DNA of 64,000 nt from Hermatobates lingyangjiaoensis (GCA_026182355.1 JAPFBL010000036.1:1240001-1304000); one strand, 5' to 3'; counted from the stretch's first letter, positions 11,901-25,215 are shown. Made by a program: numbers and translations. The notes: generated by a model not told the origin, from the letters alone.

Positions 11901-12184
11901 AACTTATAATTAAATTAAATTAGTGGAATATGAAAAAATAATAAATAAATAAAAGAAAAAATTGAGGAATGAACAGAGAAATTGATACATAAATAAAAGT
12001 ACGGACCAAGCTATGATAAAATAAAATAAAACTGAGAATACAAATAATAATATTAGATTTATAAAGTAATTAAATAATAAAAAAGAAATAATTACATAAT
12101 TAAAAATGAAGTAATTAAATAATAAAGGATAACAAAGGGTATTTGATAATGAGAAATGAAATACAAAAACAAAAGACTTATTAA

Positions 12185-12400
12185 ACATTGTTTCTTCTGA
12201 TTAAGGCCCGGTGCATTGCGCGCACTTAATAACCAAATATGGGCTTCTTCGGAGGAGCGTAGAGTGAGATCCTTTGCAGTCAGGGGGGATTTGTCGCAGA
12301 ATCTGTAACCTGTAGCACTCATTAAAGGGGAGACCGTGGCTATTGGCATGCTACGGTGTGGTAGCCGGAAGGCTTGGGAACGCCGGTGAATCAAAACAGG
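12185..12400 (-). pseudogene. PLE GIY-YIG tail remnant, copy B (diverged)
   Basis: Minus-strand translation gives GYRFCDKSPLTAKDLTLRSS and then EEAHIWLLSARNAPGLN. This aligns with the tail FRVQILKQIPESNSHVTLRA / SEEAFICPLGARSPSGLN found at 56480-56620. The conserved Glu-Glu and final Leu-Asn are kept. It is clearly a different, older or different-family copy than A. An inverted repeat (12320-12341 with 12433-12454) overlaps its upstream side. Confidence 0.55.
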
Positions 12401-12454
12401 CTATTAGCATGTATGGCGATGGGAAGATTGGGAGCCACGGTCTCCCCTTTAATG
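12320..12454. repeat. Perfect 22-bp inverted repeat with 91-bp spacer
   Basis: The 22 bases at 12320-12341 (ending GAGACCGTGGCT) recur exactly as the reverse complement at 12433-12454. The spacer is GC-richer than its surroundings. It lies at the border of the PLE tail remnant and may be a recombined terminus or a short foldback insertion. Confidence 0.8.
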
Positions 12455-12735
12455 AATGTTTTAACATTTAAAGTAAAGTAAATAAGCTTGTTTGACAAGG
12501 AACAATGAACAATTCGCGTTAAAGTCTCCAATGGGATGAAGGAAGAGAAAGTTATTTCGTTAAATTGTTTATTTATGGTAAAGACTGGTTTAGATAAGTT
12601 CTTAAAAATAGCAGGAGGAGAAGAATATCGGAAGGGCATCAATTCAAACAGTAACAGATACTGTTAGTGGGCATACCTCTTGGAGTTCATTGTATTGATA
12701 TTAAAAAGTGTTGGGACGTTTTATATGTATATATA

Positions 12736-12920
12736 TCAATGATTAAACCACAATATGAAAAAGGGAAAACATCACCAGATGTTTTCTGCATCTAGTGCTT
12801 CAGTTGGGTTTTTGACTCTGACGAAGACCGCTTGTTACGGTTGAAAGATCTTAGTCTTGTTTTCCCTTTTTCATATTGTGGTTTGATTATTGATTGTTCT
12901 TTCACGTGTTTATGTGAAAT

Positions 12921-12956
<36 letters not shown>
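12736..12956. repeat. Dispersed palindromic repeat family A, copy 1, followed by (AT)n
   Basis: Inverted arms of about 34 bp (about 12736-12770 and 12859-12893, around AAACCACAATATG) flank an internal segment with GACTCTGACGAAGACCG and GGTTGAAAGATCTTAG. The same internal block recurs near 23118, 28337, 38840 and 61255, so it is an interspersed family. An (AT)n run of about 34 bp follows at 12923-12956. The block resembles CTGANGA-stem-GAAA. The stem here is GACCG/CGGTT, preceded by one extra A. Confidence 0.8.
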
Positions 12957-12959
<3 letters not shown>

Positions 12960-14105
12960 TTTTATATATTTTTTAAAAGATTTAAGCTTATAGCTATCTT
13001 TGGGGATTAAATAAACACATAACTTCTACCCAGATATCCGCTTCCTATATTGATAAATCTTTGAAAGGCTGAACAGAATTTTGTAATTATACTAGTAATA
13101 AGTAAAGCGATAACGCTCTCACATTTAGTGATTCCCAATCCTGTTTTTTCACTGGGGCATATTTCTCTGGCACAGCTATCATGGCCTACTTACACGAAGT
13201 GTACTAATGACAAAAAACAACTTACATTTTTCATTGATTAGGAGTTACTCTTAAGTTATTACTAGTAATTAATTAATTGAAGAAATACATGCTTTTATAT
13301 CTTTATAATAACAATTTTTTTTACTATTATTCTAACTGTTATTGAATTACACTACTCACAACATTGTACTATTGGTCTCTTCAGTTTCGTCCAAATAGAA
13401 GTATTTTTCACTCGTTTTGCTTGATGTCATTAAGTCACTCTAACATTAAATTTCCTCCTGTTCTTTACTAATTCAAACCCCTCTAGTCTACCCCACTTAT
13501 CAGGAACACTGTAGTTCTTGCAGATATTTAACTCCCTCTGCATTAGAATGAAGAGTATTATAAATGGTCCAAAAGATTTTATTTATCCTTAGGTTGTATG
13601 CTTTTTTATTTGTATTTTTGTATTTTTTAAAAAATCCTTTTCATATAATATATATATCTCAACTAATAGATGAATAATGAAAGAAAATTGTTTTTATGAT
13701 TTTTAGCTAAATCATAACTAACTGGGCTAAATTCACATAATAGACATAAATAGTCTGTGGATCTAAGTGTGTCCATTGTTCGTATGGACAATATAAATTT
13801 TGTTGTGATGTTTTTACTACTTTTACGATCTTTTTTATGTGCAAAGTATAGTCTGTCTTTATTACAGCTATAAATTTTTACGTGTGTTTAAGTATTTTAA
13901 TGTAAATATAAATCTATTATAAGAACACAAAATTTTTATGACATTCTAATGGATTAACCTTGTTATTGGGAGTTTTTTTTTATTTCGATAACTGACTGAA
14001 ATAGCTCTTTTAATTGTACCATATCAAGAGGAATCGTCTGTAATTCTAGAGGAATCGTGTACTAATTTTACCATTTCTACATGATCAACAGTCTGATGTA
14101 GCATA
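12957..14105. other. AT-rich DNA, no gene recognised
   Basis: No coding or repeat signal recognised apart from short AT runs. Confidence 0.4.
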
Positions 14106-14679
14106 GGAGGTGTGAAAAACAAAGTAAGGACACTTTGAATTTCACGTACTCTGTACTAATTTCAAAAATTTTTTTGAAACAGTGTATTCTTGTCACGATT
14201 ATATGTTAACAGCTTCGACTATATAGCATGTATTGTTTTTTATGTGAGAGACTAGACAAGGTTAGTTAGACGTGTGTTCGATGTCGACGATTTTTTGTTG
14301 AAAATAATAGAGCAGAGTTTGTGCAAAAAATTGAATTTTTGAGAAAAAAATTCTATTAAGTGCTCAAAAACTCTGAAATGTTGATAGTGGGGAACGGTGA
14401 GTCAAGTTGAGCAAAAAAAAATGATTATAAGTTATTCCACAGGCAATTATTTTATCGACAGCAAAAAATCGCTGAGCACGCAAATACGAGTCTAACCTTT
14501 AGCCTCTCACATAAAAACAACACAAACTATATAGTGTTGGTTTTTTGTTTGTTTGTTCACGTCAGAACTGTGAACATATGATTTTAACAAGTGTACCAAC
14601 ACAATCAAAAAAATTTGATATTAGAAAGCACAGAGTGCGCGAAATTTAAATAATGCCCTTACTTTTTGATCACACCTCG
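14106..14679. mobile_element. Mariner/Tc1-like MITE with long imperfect TIRs
   Basis: The left end (GGAGGTGTGAAAAACAAAGT, followed by AAGGACAC) and the right end read in reverse (CGAGGTGTGATCAAAAAGTA, followed by AGGGCAT) correspond over roughly 130 bp with many substitutions. The GAGGTGTG terminus also ends the mariner at 53295. A TA precedes the left end, but its partner on the right is lost. No transposase frame is present, so it is an old non-autonomous copy. Confidence 0.6.
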
Positions 14680-14846
14680 AACATGAAAGTCGATCTGTTT
14701 AGTTCACTGAAAATTGTGTTGTTCATTGAAAAGTCAATTACAGTAGATATTGAAATATTCAAAATAATGCTTAGTTTTTCCACTTTATAACCAAATCTTT
14801 TGATTTAATGGTAATGTGTCAAATAAAAACCCATAAGAGTATAGAG

Positions 14847-15344
14847 CAGGGGTGCACAACCCGCGGCCCGCGGGCCGCATGCGGCCCTCAAAAGAGTTAA
14901 ATGCGGCCTTTGATAGCCGATTACATTAAATATAATCCGTTACTAAAACTTGTATTCTGCAGATCTTAGATTGTAGTTTAACTGTAATTTTTTGTGCAAA
15001 AAGTGAAAATCAAACAAGTATAAAACAGAAAATCTCTGTTCTATTCTCCGATTAGCGACAACTAGCTTCCAGCCGAATATAAATAAGTTATGTAACGAAA
15101 AACAACATCAAGCATCACATTAAATTTACTGGTAGCTAAGTAGCAATAAATATATATATTACATACTGTTTTTTGCATTGTGTTTAGTTAGCTTTACTTT
15201 ATTACTCTTTCTGTGAATGCATGTCCATATTCATATTGTTTTTGGACAGTAAAAATTATATATACGAGTTATGTATCTTGCGGCCCTCGGTGCTACTGAA
15301 TTGACAATTATGGCCCTTATGACGAAAAAGGTTGGGCATCCCTG
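14847..15344. mobile_element. hAT-type MITE with perfect 8-bp target-site duplication
   Basis: The element begins CAGGGGTGCACAACCCGCGG and ends GGTTGGGCATCCCTG. These are inverted ends of the hAT type (CAGGG-TG-CAACC). Both sides are flanked by GTATAGAG (14839-14846 and 15345-15352), the 8-bp duplication expected of hAT transposases. At 498 bp with no transposase motif it is non-autonomous. GC-rich blocks (GCGGCCC) near both ends stand out from the AT-rich surroundings. Confidence 0.92.
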
Positions 15345-17704
15345 GTATAGAGTGAGGGTCGGTGTATTGTTGGTAGTAATTTACTGTCTATGTAAGACTG
15401 TTACTATCAATGTAGCACCAAATATTGAATTGTTGGTTCTAATTTCTGCTTTTTTTTTTATAAATATTTTCAAAGATATCAGAGTTTGATGATGTCATTG
15501 TTTGTTGTTCTTCTGTAATTACGATGTTCTAATCTTTTGACTGGGACCACTTGACTCCGTATAAAGTCCACATCTAGATTGTGGAATAAGACAATAGGAT
15601 AAGAATGTTTATTATTTAATTCAAAGAGCAATGAAGCTATTTGAGATATAAAGTAATTGCGATAGCTCGCAGGGATCGACGTGGGTTAAGCAGGAGTGAC
15701 AGAAAGGGTTGGAAATGCTTGGAGAGATCCAAGCTTTGCAGGTTACGTCACGGAATCCGGAAGGGAAATGAGCCATACTTGCTTTATGACAACCTAAGAA
15801 ATGATATCACGGTATAGAACCAGACTTAACGATGGGTCTTCCTTCAACCCCGTACGGGGTTGTCATAGAACAAACATTTGGACTGCTGACCTACCCAGAT
15901 ACTCTGAAAGATATCATGAATAATATCATGAACCTCAGAACGTGTAAATCCGTTAAAAATTGGAAATGGTTTTTGTTTTCATGATTATCACTTTTTTTTA
16001 TGATAAATGAAACTATAAATTACTGTAGACTTGCTAACAATTAGTATAGATTTGGTCACAGGAAGCTTAATGAACAAGTGAACAATCTTGCACTTGACTC
16101 CTAGTTAAACTAAAAGATAACCTTTTTCAGTATTTGATTGTACTGATTCGTTCTCAGTAAGAGCGAGTGATGTGGCTGTGGTGCTAATGAAGAAGGAGGG
16201 GACTCAGAAGCAGCTGACTGCTCCACGATTTGTCACGAGACGTGGACAATGACTTGTTTTATAGTACTGACACACCACGTTTATTTACATTAACCCACTG
16301 AGTGTGTTTGGTGTCGCAGGTGATTTTGTGACTTTACCTCTGTCTCGAGGGTAACAACCAAACATAATAGAAAATAGATTTCACTGGTCTCCTCACCACC
16401 AAATGATGAAAAAACAAGCCTACAGAAAAGTTATGAGTGCCTTGATATTTTAGTTGATTTGCCTATCAAATGACAAAGAGTCATTTCGTTAACTCTTGGT
16501 TGTTTTCGTTGCCATGAAAAATTGAGTATGTAAAAAAAAACAAGTTTATCCTTTCCTTCAACCACTATATGGGGCAGTTGTTTGTAGACCTCTCCAGATT
16601 TCTACTTTGCTATAATAACTAATGAATACTAATCATGAAGAAAAAAAATATTCACAATTTTTTTACTTTACTTTGAAAAAAGTCAAACAAAGTAGAGATA
16701 CCATTACTAGTGAGATAGTATGAGGTATATTACTAGATAGATGGATAGTATGATAGAGATATATAATTATTTCACAAGGAGATGGGTGGTACGAAATAAT
16801 TCAATGATTATACATCCTTACATGGAATATAAAATATAAGAAAATAAACAAAATAATCATTTAAAATAGTTCACTGCAATAAATATCTTGGCCACGTCCT
16901 GGTCAGACCATTGGGTATTTACCGGGATATTTATTACCAAAATTTGGACAGATTTACATATTCTGAGGTTTTCTGAATTTATTTATGACATTTGTTTTAA
17001 TAATACCCTATGAGAACATTGATGCAAAAGTAACCAAAAGTATTGTAGACCACTACAGGTTCCAGTGTTTAATGAAACGAGGCGTATAAGTAGCCCATGA
17101 TTTGGAGATGAGGCTATAGTTTTGGAGCGATATAAACCATAGAAAGTGTACTTTATTAATCTTTGTGCATACCTTCAACTATGTTTAGTTTTCTAATCTA
17201 CGAATAAGAGACAGGTATAAAATAGGGAGGCGGATAAAGAGAATGATAGTAGTTTAGAGAGAAAGTATAGAGAAATTAAGTAGATCGAACTTTCATGACA
17301 ATAATACATTTCCACTTCACTAAGCATGTATATTTATCTATTATGTCATGACAATGTTATTGTTTGTAATCGCAAAAAAACAAACTAACTAACTTCGACA
17401 TTTTGATGAATCATCATTAACAGGAGAGGAACATGTGATACACTTGAGATGGAAAGACACACTGAAGGTCACCTTGGTTGAAAGCAGGAGTGCTATCCTC
17501 ATTACGAGTATAGAGGAAAAAGAAGAAAGACAAATAAAAGTTAAAATAATAAATAGATGTAAATATGAGTAAACAAATAAATAAAAATAATAGAATTCAG
17601 TAAAATAAATAAGACAATAAAAACAAAAAAATTGTAATGGAATAAAATTAAAGTGAAAAATGCTAATTAAAAAATTGAAGCACTGAACAATGAAAATTCA
17701 AAAG

Positions 17705-17880
17705 AATAAAAAACGATTGATCTTTGAGACTGAGCCCAGAAGGTAATCTAGCATCAGTAAGGCAAATATGTGCTTCCTCAAAACCCTTAAAGTGATATTG
17801 GTGTTAAAATCAAAGATTGGTTTAAAGATCTGCTGTCAGAAACAGTGTTGAAAGTGAACCCATGAGAATTAGTATAGATG
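17705..17880 (-). pseudogene. PLE GIY-YIG tail remnant, copy C
   Basis: On the minus strand, NITLR in one frame passes, after a frameshift, to FEEAHICLTDARLPSGLSLK in another. Together they match the NSHVTLRASEEAF / LGARSPSGLN tail of the other PLE fragments. The upstream reverse transcriptase is absent. Similar minus-strand tails lie at 11590, 12190 and 56480. Confidence 0.5.
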
Positions 17881-18312
17881 TCATGAGATAAATCCTACAC
17901 AGGTTCATCTATTAGCTTCCAAACTAATATAAAAAATCATTACGATGGGTCCTCTCCAGTCAGTAGACAGTTTTGGAAAGGACAAATCAGGTTCTGAAAT
18001 AAGCAATCAGGTCGTATTGTTGCTTATTCGGTAAGCATTGTTTCTAAAAAAAAGTAGTTTAGAAAGGATCAGAATTTAGTATGAGGCAGGTCCGACAGCT
18101 AAGACGTCTACACTGATGCAAACCACTAACTTCATGGATAGGCTTCTGAGAAACTTGGAAAAAAAACAATTCAGGTATGCAGCTTTTAAGTCAAAAATAG
18201 ATGGAATCTCAATGAAGGTTAAATATCTAGAAGAGGAGAGGGTGGAATAATATAAGAAGATTAGTATTTAATGAATTAAACACTTAATAGTTTTATATAA
18301 AAAACAATAAAA

Positions 18313-18360
18313 AAGTTTTTTAAACCTACTTTCTTTATTCAAAAGTAGGTTTAAAAACTT
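18313..18360. repeat. Short inverted repeat (hairpin)
   Basis: AAGTTTTTTAAACCTACTTT and its reverse complement, with one base difference, flank a loop of about 10 bp. No U-rich tail or gene context suggests a specific function. Confidence 0.6.
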
Positions 18361-21300
18361 CTTAATATTAGAGCCCAGCCTATGAGCACCGGAGAAAAAA
18401 GTAGTATTAAAGACAGTGGAATTATTTCAATACCTCTTAAGCCTAGAACGCTAATGTCTTTCAGCAGATAAGACTGGACTATTAATTAGATTACGAAGAC
18501 AGCCAAGCTCAAAAATTTATCTTATCAGATAATAATGTAATTTCTACAGTTTACAAGATATATAGGCATTTTACTATATAGAACTAATCATGAAAATTTT
18601 AGTGTTAATGGTGCGATTGATTTATCATTATAAGTTATAAAACTAGAGCTATCTAAGTCGGCTACAACAGCTATATTAATGAATATCATATAAGTATGTA
18701 ATGTATGTAAAAAATCAATGTTACTTTCTTGCTGGATTCTTTACTTTATTTCATTCATCCTCTACTTTACTATAAATAATCTAAAAAATAATTCAAAATT
18801 GAATGAAGTAGTTTCTGAATGGGTAAATTTAAAAGTCAATGATATAAATGAAAATTGCCTTAATTCCTTTAATTAAAAGTGGAACATTTAAGGAAGTATT
18901 TTTTCATTCAATTTTAAAAATAAATTACACTGTAAACAATAAGATATCTCGTTATTGATTATACAGATCTAATATTTCGTATTTTATCGCAATCAGCAGC
19001 ATTTTGATTGCATGGCCTTCCTGTCCCTGATAATTATTGCAACATTCCTTTTTTTTTGCTGTCAATTATCTCTTTATTAAATGTGGAAATTACTTTGCAC
19101 TGGTGTTTGTTTAATTTTCCGATGTCCTAAAAAAAAAAGAAGAAGTTCTTTTGAAAATTGCCTCTTGATTGATGGTTTTTTGCAAGATTTGCTGATAGTT
19201 TTGATTTGCTGGTGACAGAACTTTTTTTTTGTCTTCGTTTATACTTGAATTTCACTACATTATACCATTTGGATGTATCACATTATACCATTTGGATGTA
19301 TTAGCAGTTCACATAGTCATATATCGTGTTTGAATATCACATTTATAGAATTCTTCTAGAGGATGGAATTGTTTAAAACGTTACAATTTTACAATTAATA
19401 TTTCATTTGTTTTACAATCGATTAACTTCATGATATGAATAATATAATTAATTCAAATGCTTTTATTCCTACTGTGATAAATGCAAAATATTGTTGCTTC
19501 ACAGTCGTTCAAAAAAAAAAAAAATCTTTTATTACAGTTGTCCTGAATTCATAATAGTTATATGTCTGGGCATTAAACCAGTCAAAATAAGGTTAATAAC
19601 CAGTCCTGTTAGTTACATCATTTTCCATGATATTTTATTAAGTTTTGCGATGTGTTAAATAAGAATTAGTATTGGTTTCTTTGGATTTAGAAAAAAAAAT
19701 GTTACAAGGACTAATAATTTTGAAATAAGACTAAATTTACAGGAGGTGTAGAGTTGGAGGGTAACTAGATGTAGTGGATTTACAGTCCAACTGATATTCA
19801 AAGTAGGTAACTGTTTCAGACTGTCTATATTTTTTGTCCGTGACAGAGAAACTTCAATCCAGGAAACCAGTTTGGTTTTTCTTTATTAGTTGTTTCTATT
19901 TCGCATATATAAAAAAATAAATTTATTCACTTCACTTGACAAACTGGTTTTCCTTATTCAAGGCTTGTTACATGGGCCATTCCTATATCAGAAAAATGTT
20001 TTATTTTATTTTTTATCCCGAACATTTTCTGTTTACTTATACTGTTTTTATGACATAATATCATTTTTGTAGAACAGTATGAGTGTTATTAATATTGAAC
20101 TAAGGGCCTGAAACTCCTTCGACACCTGTACAGTGCAGCCATATCTGGTCTATCGTCCTTCCCTTTATCGTTTCTAAAAACAACTAAATAGTAAATAGTT
20201 GTCAATAAATTTGCTTGACAACTAATTATTAATTTATTTTATCAAATTTTATTATTTATATGATATGAGTTATCAAATAAATAATAAATTTGACCCATCA
20301 AACTATGTGACCTGTAGCGTTCCCACAAAATATTAATTCAAAACTAGCAAAGAGAAAGTGCAGAACCACCGTCAGTATCCCCCCCTTCTCACAAAGGGAT
20401 GAAGAGGAAAAGGGGAAAATTGTGGTATAAATGAAGAAACTCCGTGTTGCCCGCATCAGGTCTTCAATCGCCCCTCTTTAGCAGAAACAGTAAAAAGATA
20501 TTTAGTTGGAAAACGGACATTGCACTTGACCTGAGTTCGTGTTGTTTGAGCTGATTGCGCTCAAAGTAGTGCAGGTGTTGAGTTGTCCTGGTCTCATCTT
20601 AAGGCTGAGGCACTGTCTAGGGAGGAGGCTGTCGATCAGAAAGTCCTTTTTAAAATACACTTCTTCACTTTGAAACATTTTGAATCTACTTAATAGAGAA
20701 CAGTAATCGAAACTAGTGATAAACAGGCCAATGAAACTGCTGGTTTATCCAGAGATAAATTCATACTTTCTAGTAGTCAAAGCTAGACGTGAAAGATAAG
20801 TGGTTTGGTGACTGAAGATACCATATTGCCGTATCAACACCTCAACTTCTTCTGTTCTATAATTTCAATATTATTTGATTTTTTAAAAAATAAGTTCAAT
20901 ATTTTTTAAAAATTTGTATTACTTCAAGACCTTGACTTGTTGTTGATCAGACATTATACAGATAAATTTGTAACTTACAGTTATCTGTGGTCACCAATGG
21001 GGAATAATAGACAGCATAGTGTCAAAGTAGAGAAGAAAAGAGTGCAATGATCCAATCGAAGTGTAGGATGCAGAAAATTGAATTGACGTTTTTATGTAGT
21101 CATATATGATGATAGGTACAGTAAATGTGAAACTTTGTAGAATTTCCTGTCCTCATCGGTGTTACTGGTATCGGGTCCCCAAAACAGTATTAGAAAGACC
21201 AGTAAAGCTAGAGAAGTAAAAAACGGAGATAAAAATGAGAGCATGATTAAAACTATTGTATTGCTTAAAGAACGGATCTTATGAACACAACCCAAAAAAC

Positions 21301-23102
21301 TGTTGATGAAAACCGATGAACACTTCAATCACTCCTGAATCTAGACCTGTAAAGTGTTACAGGAGGTAAAGAAGACCTTCAATTAAACTAGAGGCACAAC
21401 CCCCTTCAGAATATTTGTCATTTGATAAAATAACGTAAAATTTGAAGTATTCAAGATTTTTAAAGATTTCATATATACAAACTGACTGTAATTTTGGAAT
21501 AGCTTTCAAAATAGGAAAAAGAAGACAACTTTTATGATGGTGTTTCTGCTGAGCATTAATAGGTTTAAATTGAACGGAGGTGGAAAAACGACTATTATCT
21601 GTTGGATACATAGTGTTCCAAGTAATGCAGGAGAAACAATTTTGAAAGGATAAGGAAAAAGTCACAATTCCTTTCGCTTTAATGATAGTTTATTACTTCC
21701 AAGTCAGAGGTACTGTAACGGTACAATTACAGCAATAACCTTACCTAATTAGTTCATTTTGATGTTGTAAGAGTTTCTTTCTCATCGACATCTTCTGTCT
21801 CCCTTTATTCTTAAAATTTTCTTCATTTCCCCTAGCAAAAGCTAAAGCTATTCCCTCCTTTACTTTGTGGTTATCGCTGCATATTTACCGTATATTCAGT
21901 TATTACCACCTATCACATCACTTGTTCTGATGATGGTTGTCGAAATAAAGAAGTGAGTTCTTGGTCACTGCTTTTCATGTATCATTCCTTTGTAATTTGT
22001 GTACCTGAATATATGACAGTTTAATGTCTGTTTATTGTGGATGCATTAAGTTAAGATACTGTCAGCATATTAATTGATTAAATAGTACAAAAAAGTTTGC
22101 TTTTTAATAATATATCATTTTTTATCAAATTCGATGAAAAATTGTTATTAGTAAATATAATTCGTAATCATAACACATATTATTTGGATGTTACATTTCA
22201 CACTTTGCTGGTATAGATTAAAATTAAAAAAAAATGTTTCTTTTTCGTGTGTTTGATGTGATAGAAAATTTGTTGAATGAATAGACATACTTTAAATCAA
22301 AGTTTGGCGTCAATAAAATTCCAAAAATAACTCCAAACTATATCGCTGTTCTTATCAAATTAGATTAAGGATGGATCAATCTGCTGACTATATGTAACAT
22401 CAGAAATCGATAGGAAGTATATTAAGAAGTACGTTTTAGCCAGCACCACTTGTCACTAATGATAGCGTTCCTGTCTCTTTTCAATCACTCTCCAAATTTA
22501 TAAAAGTTTCCTACTTTTTCGTCATTTATCCTCAGAAAGAAGGTACGAATAATAATTTATTTATGTATATAAATAAATCTTTTTTAGAAATATTGTGTAA
22601 TTCATAAAAAGTGACGAAAAATATAATAAATTACTCTTAAATTCTTACTTACATATGACTATGTAAATAATTTTGCAAGGAGGATAAAGAATTCCACGTA
22701 ACATTACCCCCTAATTTTTAGATAACAAAAATAAGAAATTACCTAACATGCAGGACTTCTACTGAATTAACGTTAACATCGTATTTGATTTTTATTCTAT
22801 ATGGCGCGTTAGCCTTTTATGCATAATGACTACGCACACACACACACCACCCAGTCAGTCACTACACGACTCACATGTATATAGTAATATTTTACAATGA
22901 ACACGTGAACTTTAAAAAGTATATAAAACCCCAGTATATAAAATTCTTTGTAAATATTATCATAAAATACATGTATCTTAGACTGTTAAATCAGTAAAAT
23001 TGCCTGTCAGACAACACCTAATACTCAGTAATTAGACGTGAACAAAGTAGACTCTTATTTTGCATGTAAATAATGAGAAGGATGATATTAATTGACAGAA
23101 GT

Positions 23103-23245
23103 CAAACCCAGTTGGGTTTTTGACTCTGACGAAGACCTCTTTTTACGGTTGAAAGATCTTAATCTTGCTTTCCCATTTCAAAATGTGGTTTGATCATTGA
23201 TTGTTATTTGTCGTATTAATGTGAAATCTTTATATAAGTATTAAG
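23103..23245 (+). repeat. Dispersed repeat family A, copy 2 (one arm)
   Basis: It contains the family block GACTCTGACGAAGACC, TACGGTTGAAAGATCTTA and the outer part TGTGGTTTGATCATTGATTG. It matches the right half of the copies at 12736 and 28254. The inverted left arm is missing, so it is a half copy. Confidence 0.75.
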
Positions 23246-25215
23246 AGACGCAGTCAAATTAAAAAATATCAATCAAATGAAAAATAACCCTGGTCACTTT
23301 AATTTAAATTTAAATTTAAAAAGCAGACCACCTGAAAATAGCCGATTTATCAAAAATAATAGCGTGGTAAAGGACTTGCCATTTAAAGAAACAAATCTAG
23401 TGTCTGCGAATATACTTGTACTTAGGAGGACTGTGAAAACCCAAACGACTTATACACTGATATGACTGACAATTTCCTGTTAGTAATGTCAAGAAGACTC
23501 ACGATGCACTTGATGGCTAAGGCATCTAAAAATCATCTGCAGGAGGTTGACAGCACAAGATTAGCCCTTGAGTTGCTATAGACAAATACACAAATAATTC
23601 GAAAAGAAAGAAACACCACCAATTGAAAAATTTTGAAGATCCCCTGATCAAAAAGTGAAACTTCATTTAAATATTTCGATTAAGAATGATAACAAAAAAT
23701 TAAAGCTTTTTCAGTCGTACCATGGACAAGCAGAACCTTTGCAGGTAGTCACTCAAACCTTCACTCCCCCACAGGATTAACAAAGAGCGTATTACGAAAA
23801 CAACTGCCCTTCTTCGACTGTCTAATATTTATTATAAACGAAAATCCTAAGATTTGAAAATACCGTGCTAATACAATAATATTAAATTAATACATTAATT
23901 AAAAACATTGGAAAGAATACAATGTATAGAAATTCATTCACCTTTGAAAACGGGAATTTGGGTATATACTGATATCCATATTAATCATATGTTTCGTAAG
24001 TGCATTGCCAATAGAGTATTCCATTGAAATAGTTTAAGATTTTATTAAATAAAATTTATTTTATTTTATTTCATTTCAAATTGCTATTTCTTTTATTTCA
24101 AATTCCACTTAAACACGGTTTGACGATTCTCATTTGCATATCGGTTTAGTAATAGTCGATCATTTTCTAAATGGTGGGTTATTTTGTATTCATACAGTGA
24201 CTAATTTATTCTCTCCGAGAGTCAAAGTATCACTTCTTGTTATTTCAATTCATCTATTGGAATAATATATTGTATTATTAAGTCAGTTCTTTTTACAAGA
24301 ACCTCTATTTACAAGCAAAGAAAAAATGTTTGTAAATTTAAAATATTTACTTATTTCAATTATTTGTTAATTATTTGGCAATTACTTAAGAATTCATTAT
24401 GAATATTGAACTTATATGTCATTTATTTTAATCTTAAATTCTAGACAATTCTTAATTAACTACTATTTGTTAGATAGATGCCCATAACTGACGTAGTTGA
24501 CTGGCAGACAAGGTCATATTCTTCACGATTAAAAGATAAAACACGATTATTCTTGAGCTATAAAAACTGTGCATATATTGAATATATAATGCGTTATTTT
24601 TACATGAAAATTAGTTATTTGAATCATCATATTGTTTAATCGTTATTTATTAAATGAAAAATAACTTTTTGTGTCGGTATATTCCCTTACACATATTTGT
24701 GAGTAGTCTTATGATTTCTGAAGTATTATGTGATTTATAGGACCAATATGACCTTATATGTCATATTGATATTAATATTGATATATCATATAGCAGCCTA
24801 TTCCACTTTCGAACAAAAATAATACTTAATAAATTGCACAGGTTATTAGTTTAAAATAATGGTATATGCAATTCTATTTTTGCCTAGCTAAATGAAAAAA
24901 AAAGTGGTGAAACATAACTTCTTATAACACTAATTTATATTAACTATTTTTTCAAAATTTTTTACACCAAAACATAATGACAGAAAATTGTAAAAAAATA
25001 TTGGCCTCCTTTTCCTTCAAATTGGACATTTTTTTTATTATTTTTTTTTGAGCTAATGGACTCAGATAATTTGTATATTATAGATTGCAAATTACGAATG
25101 ACAGCGAATTAACATTTTACTTGTACTCTTTTGATCTGCAGTTTGAATCAACAATACATTTGTAAAAACAATTATTTCAAAAATAATTAAATATTAATGG
25201 TATATTTACTTACAG

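Larger units (their letters stand above)
15353..25215. other. Long AT-rich stretch without a recognised gene (possibly PFKFB first intron)
   Basis: It contains a PLE tail remnant (17705-17880), a short hairpin (18313-18360), family A copy 2 (about 23103-23245) and a somewhat GC-richer part at about 20330-20640. No splice-bounded coding exon with recognisable similarity was found. An open stretch at 23277-23465 has no recognised domain. Confidence 0.4.

Noticed and set aside
11910..12188. Minus-strand open frame of 92 codons
   Set aside because: Composed almost entirely of F, I, L, Y and N from an AT-rich tract; no domain.
12820..12880. Family A block as a functional hammerhead ribozyme
   Set aside because: CTGACGA, a stem and GAAA are present, but the sequence after GAAA does not give a matching stem III and cleavage triplet in a simple fold, so only the similarity is reported.
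23277..23465. Open frame of 62 codons near family A copy 2
   Set aside because: No domain, no splice signals that would extend it, and no similarity recognised.
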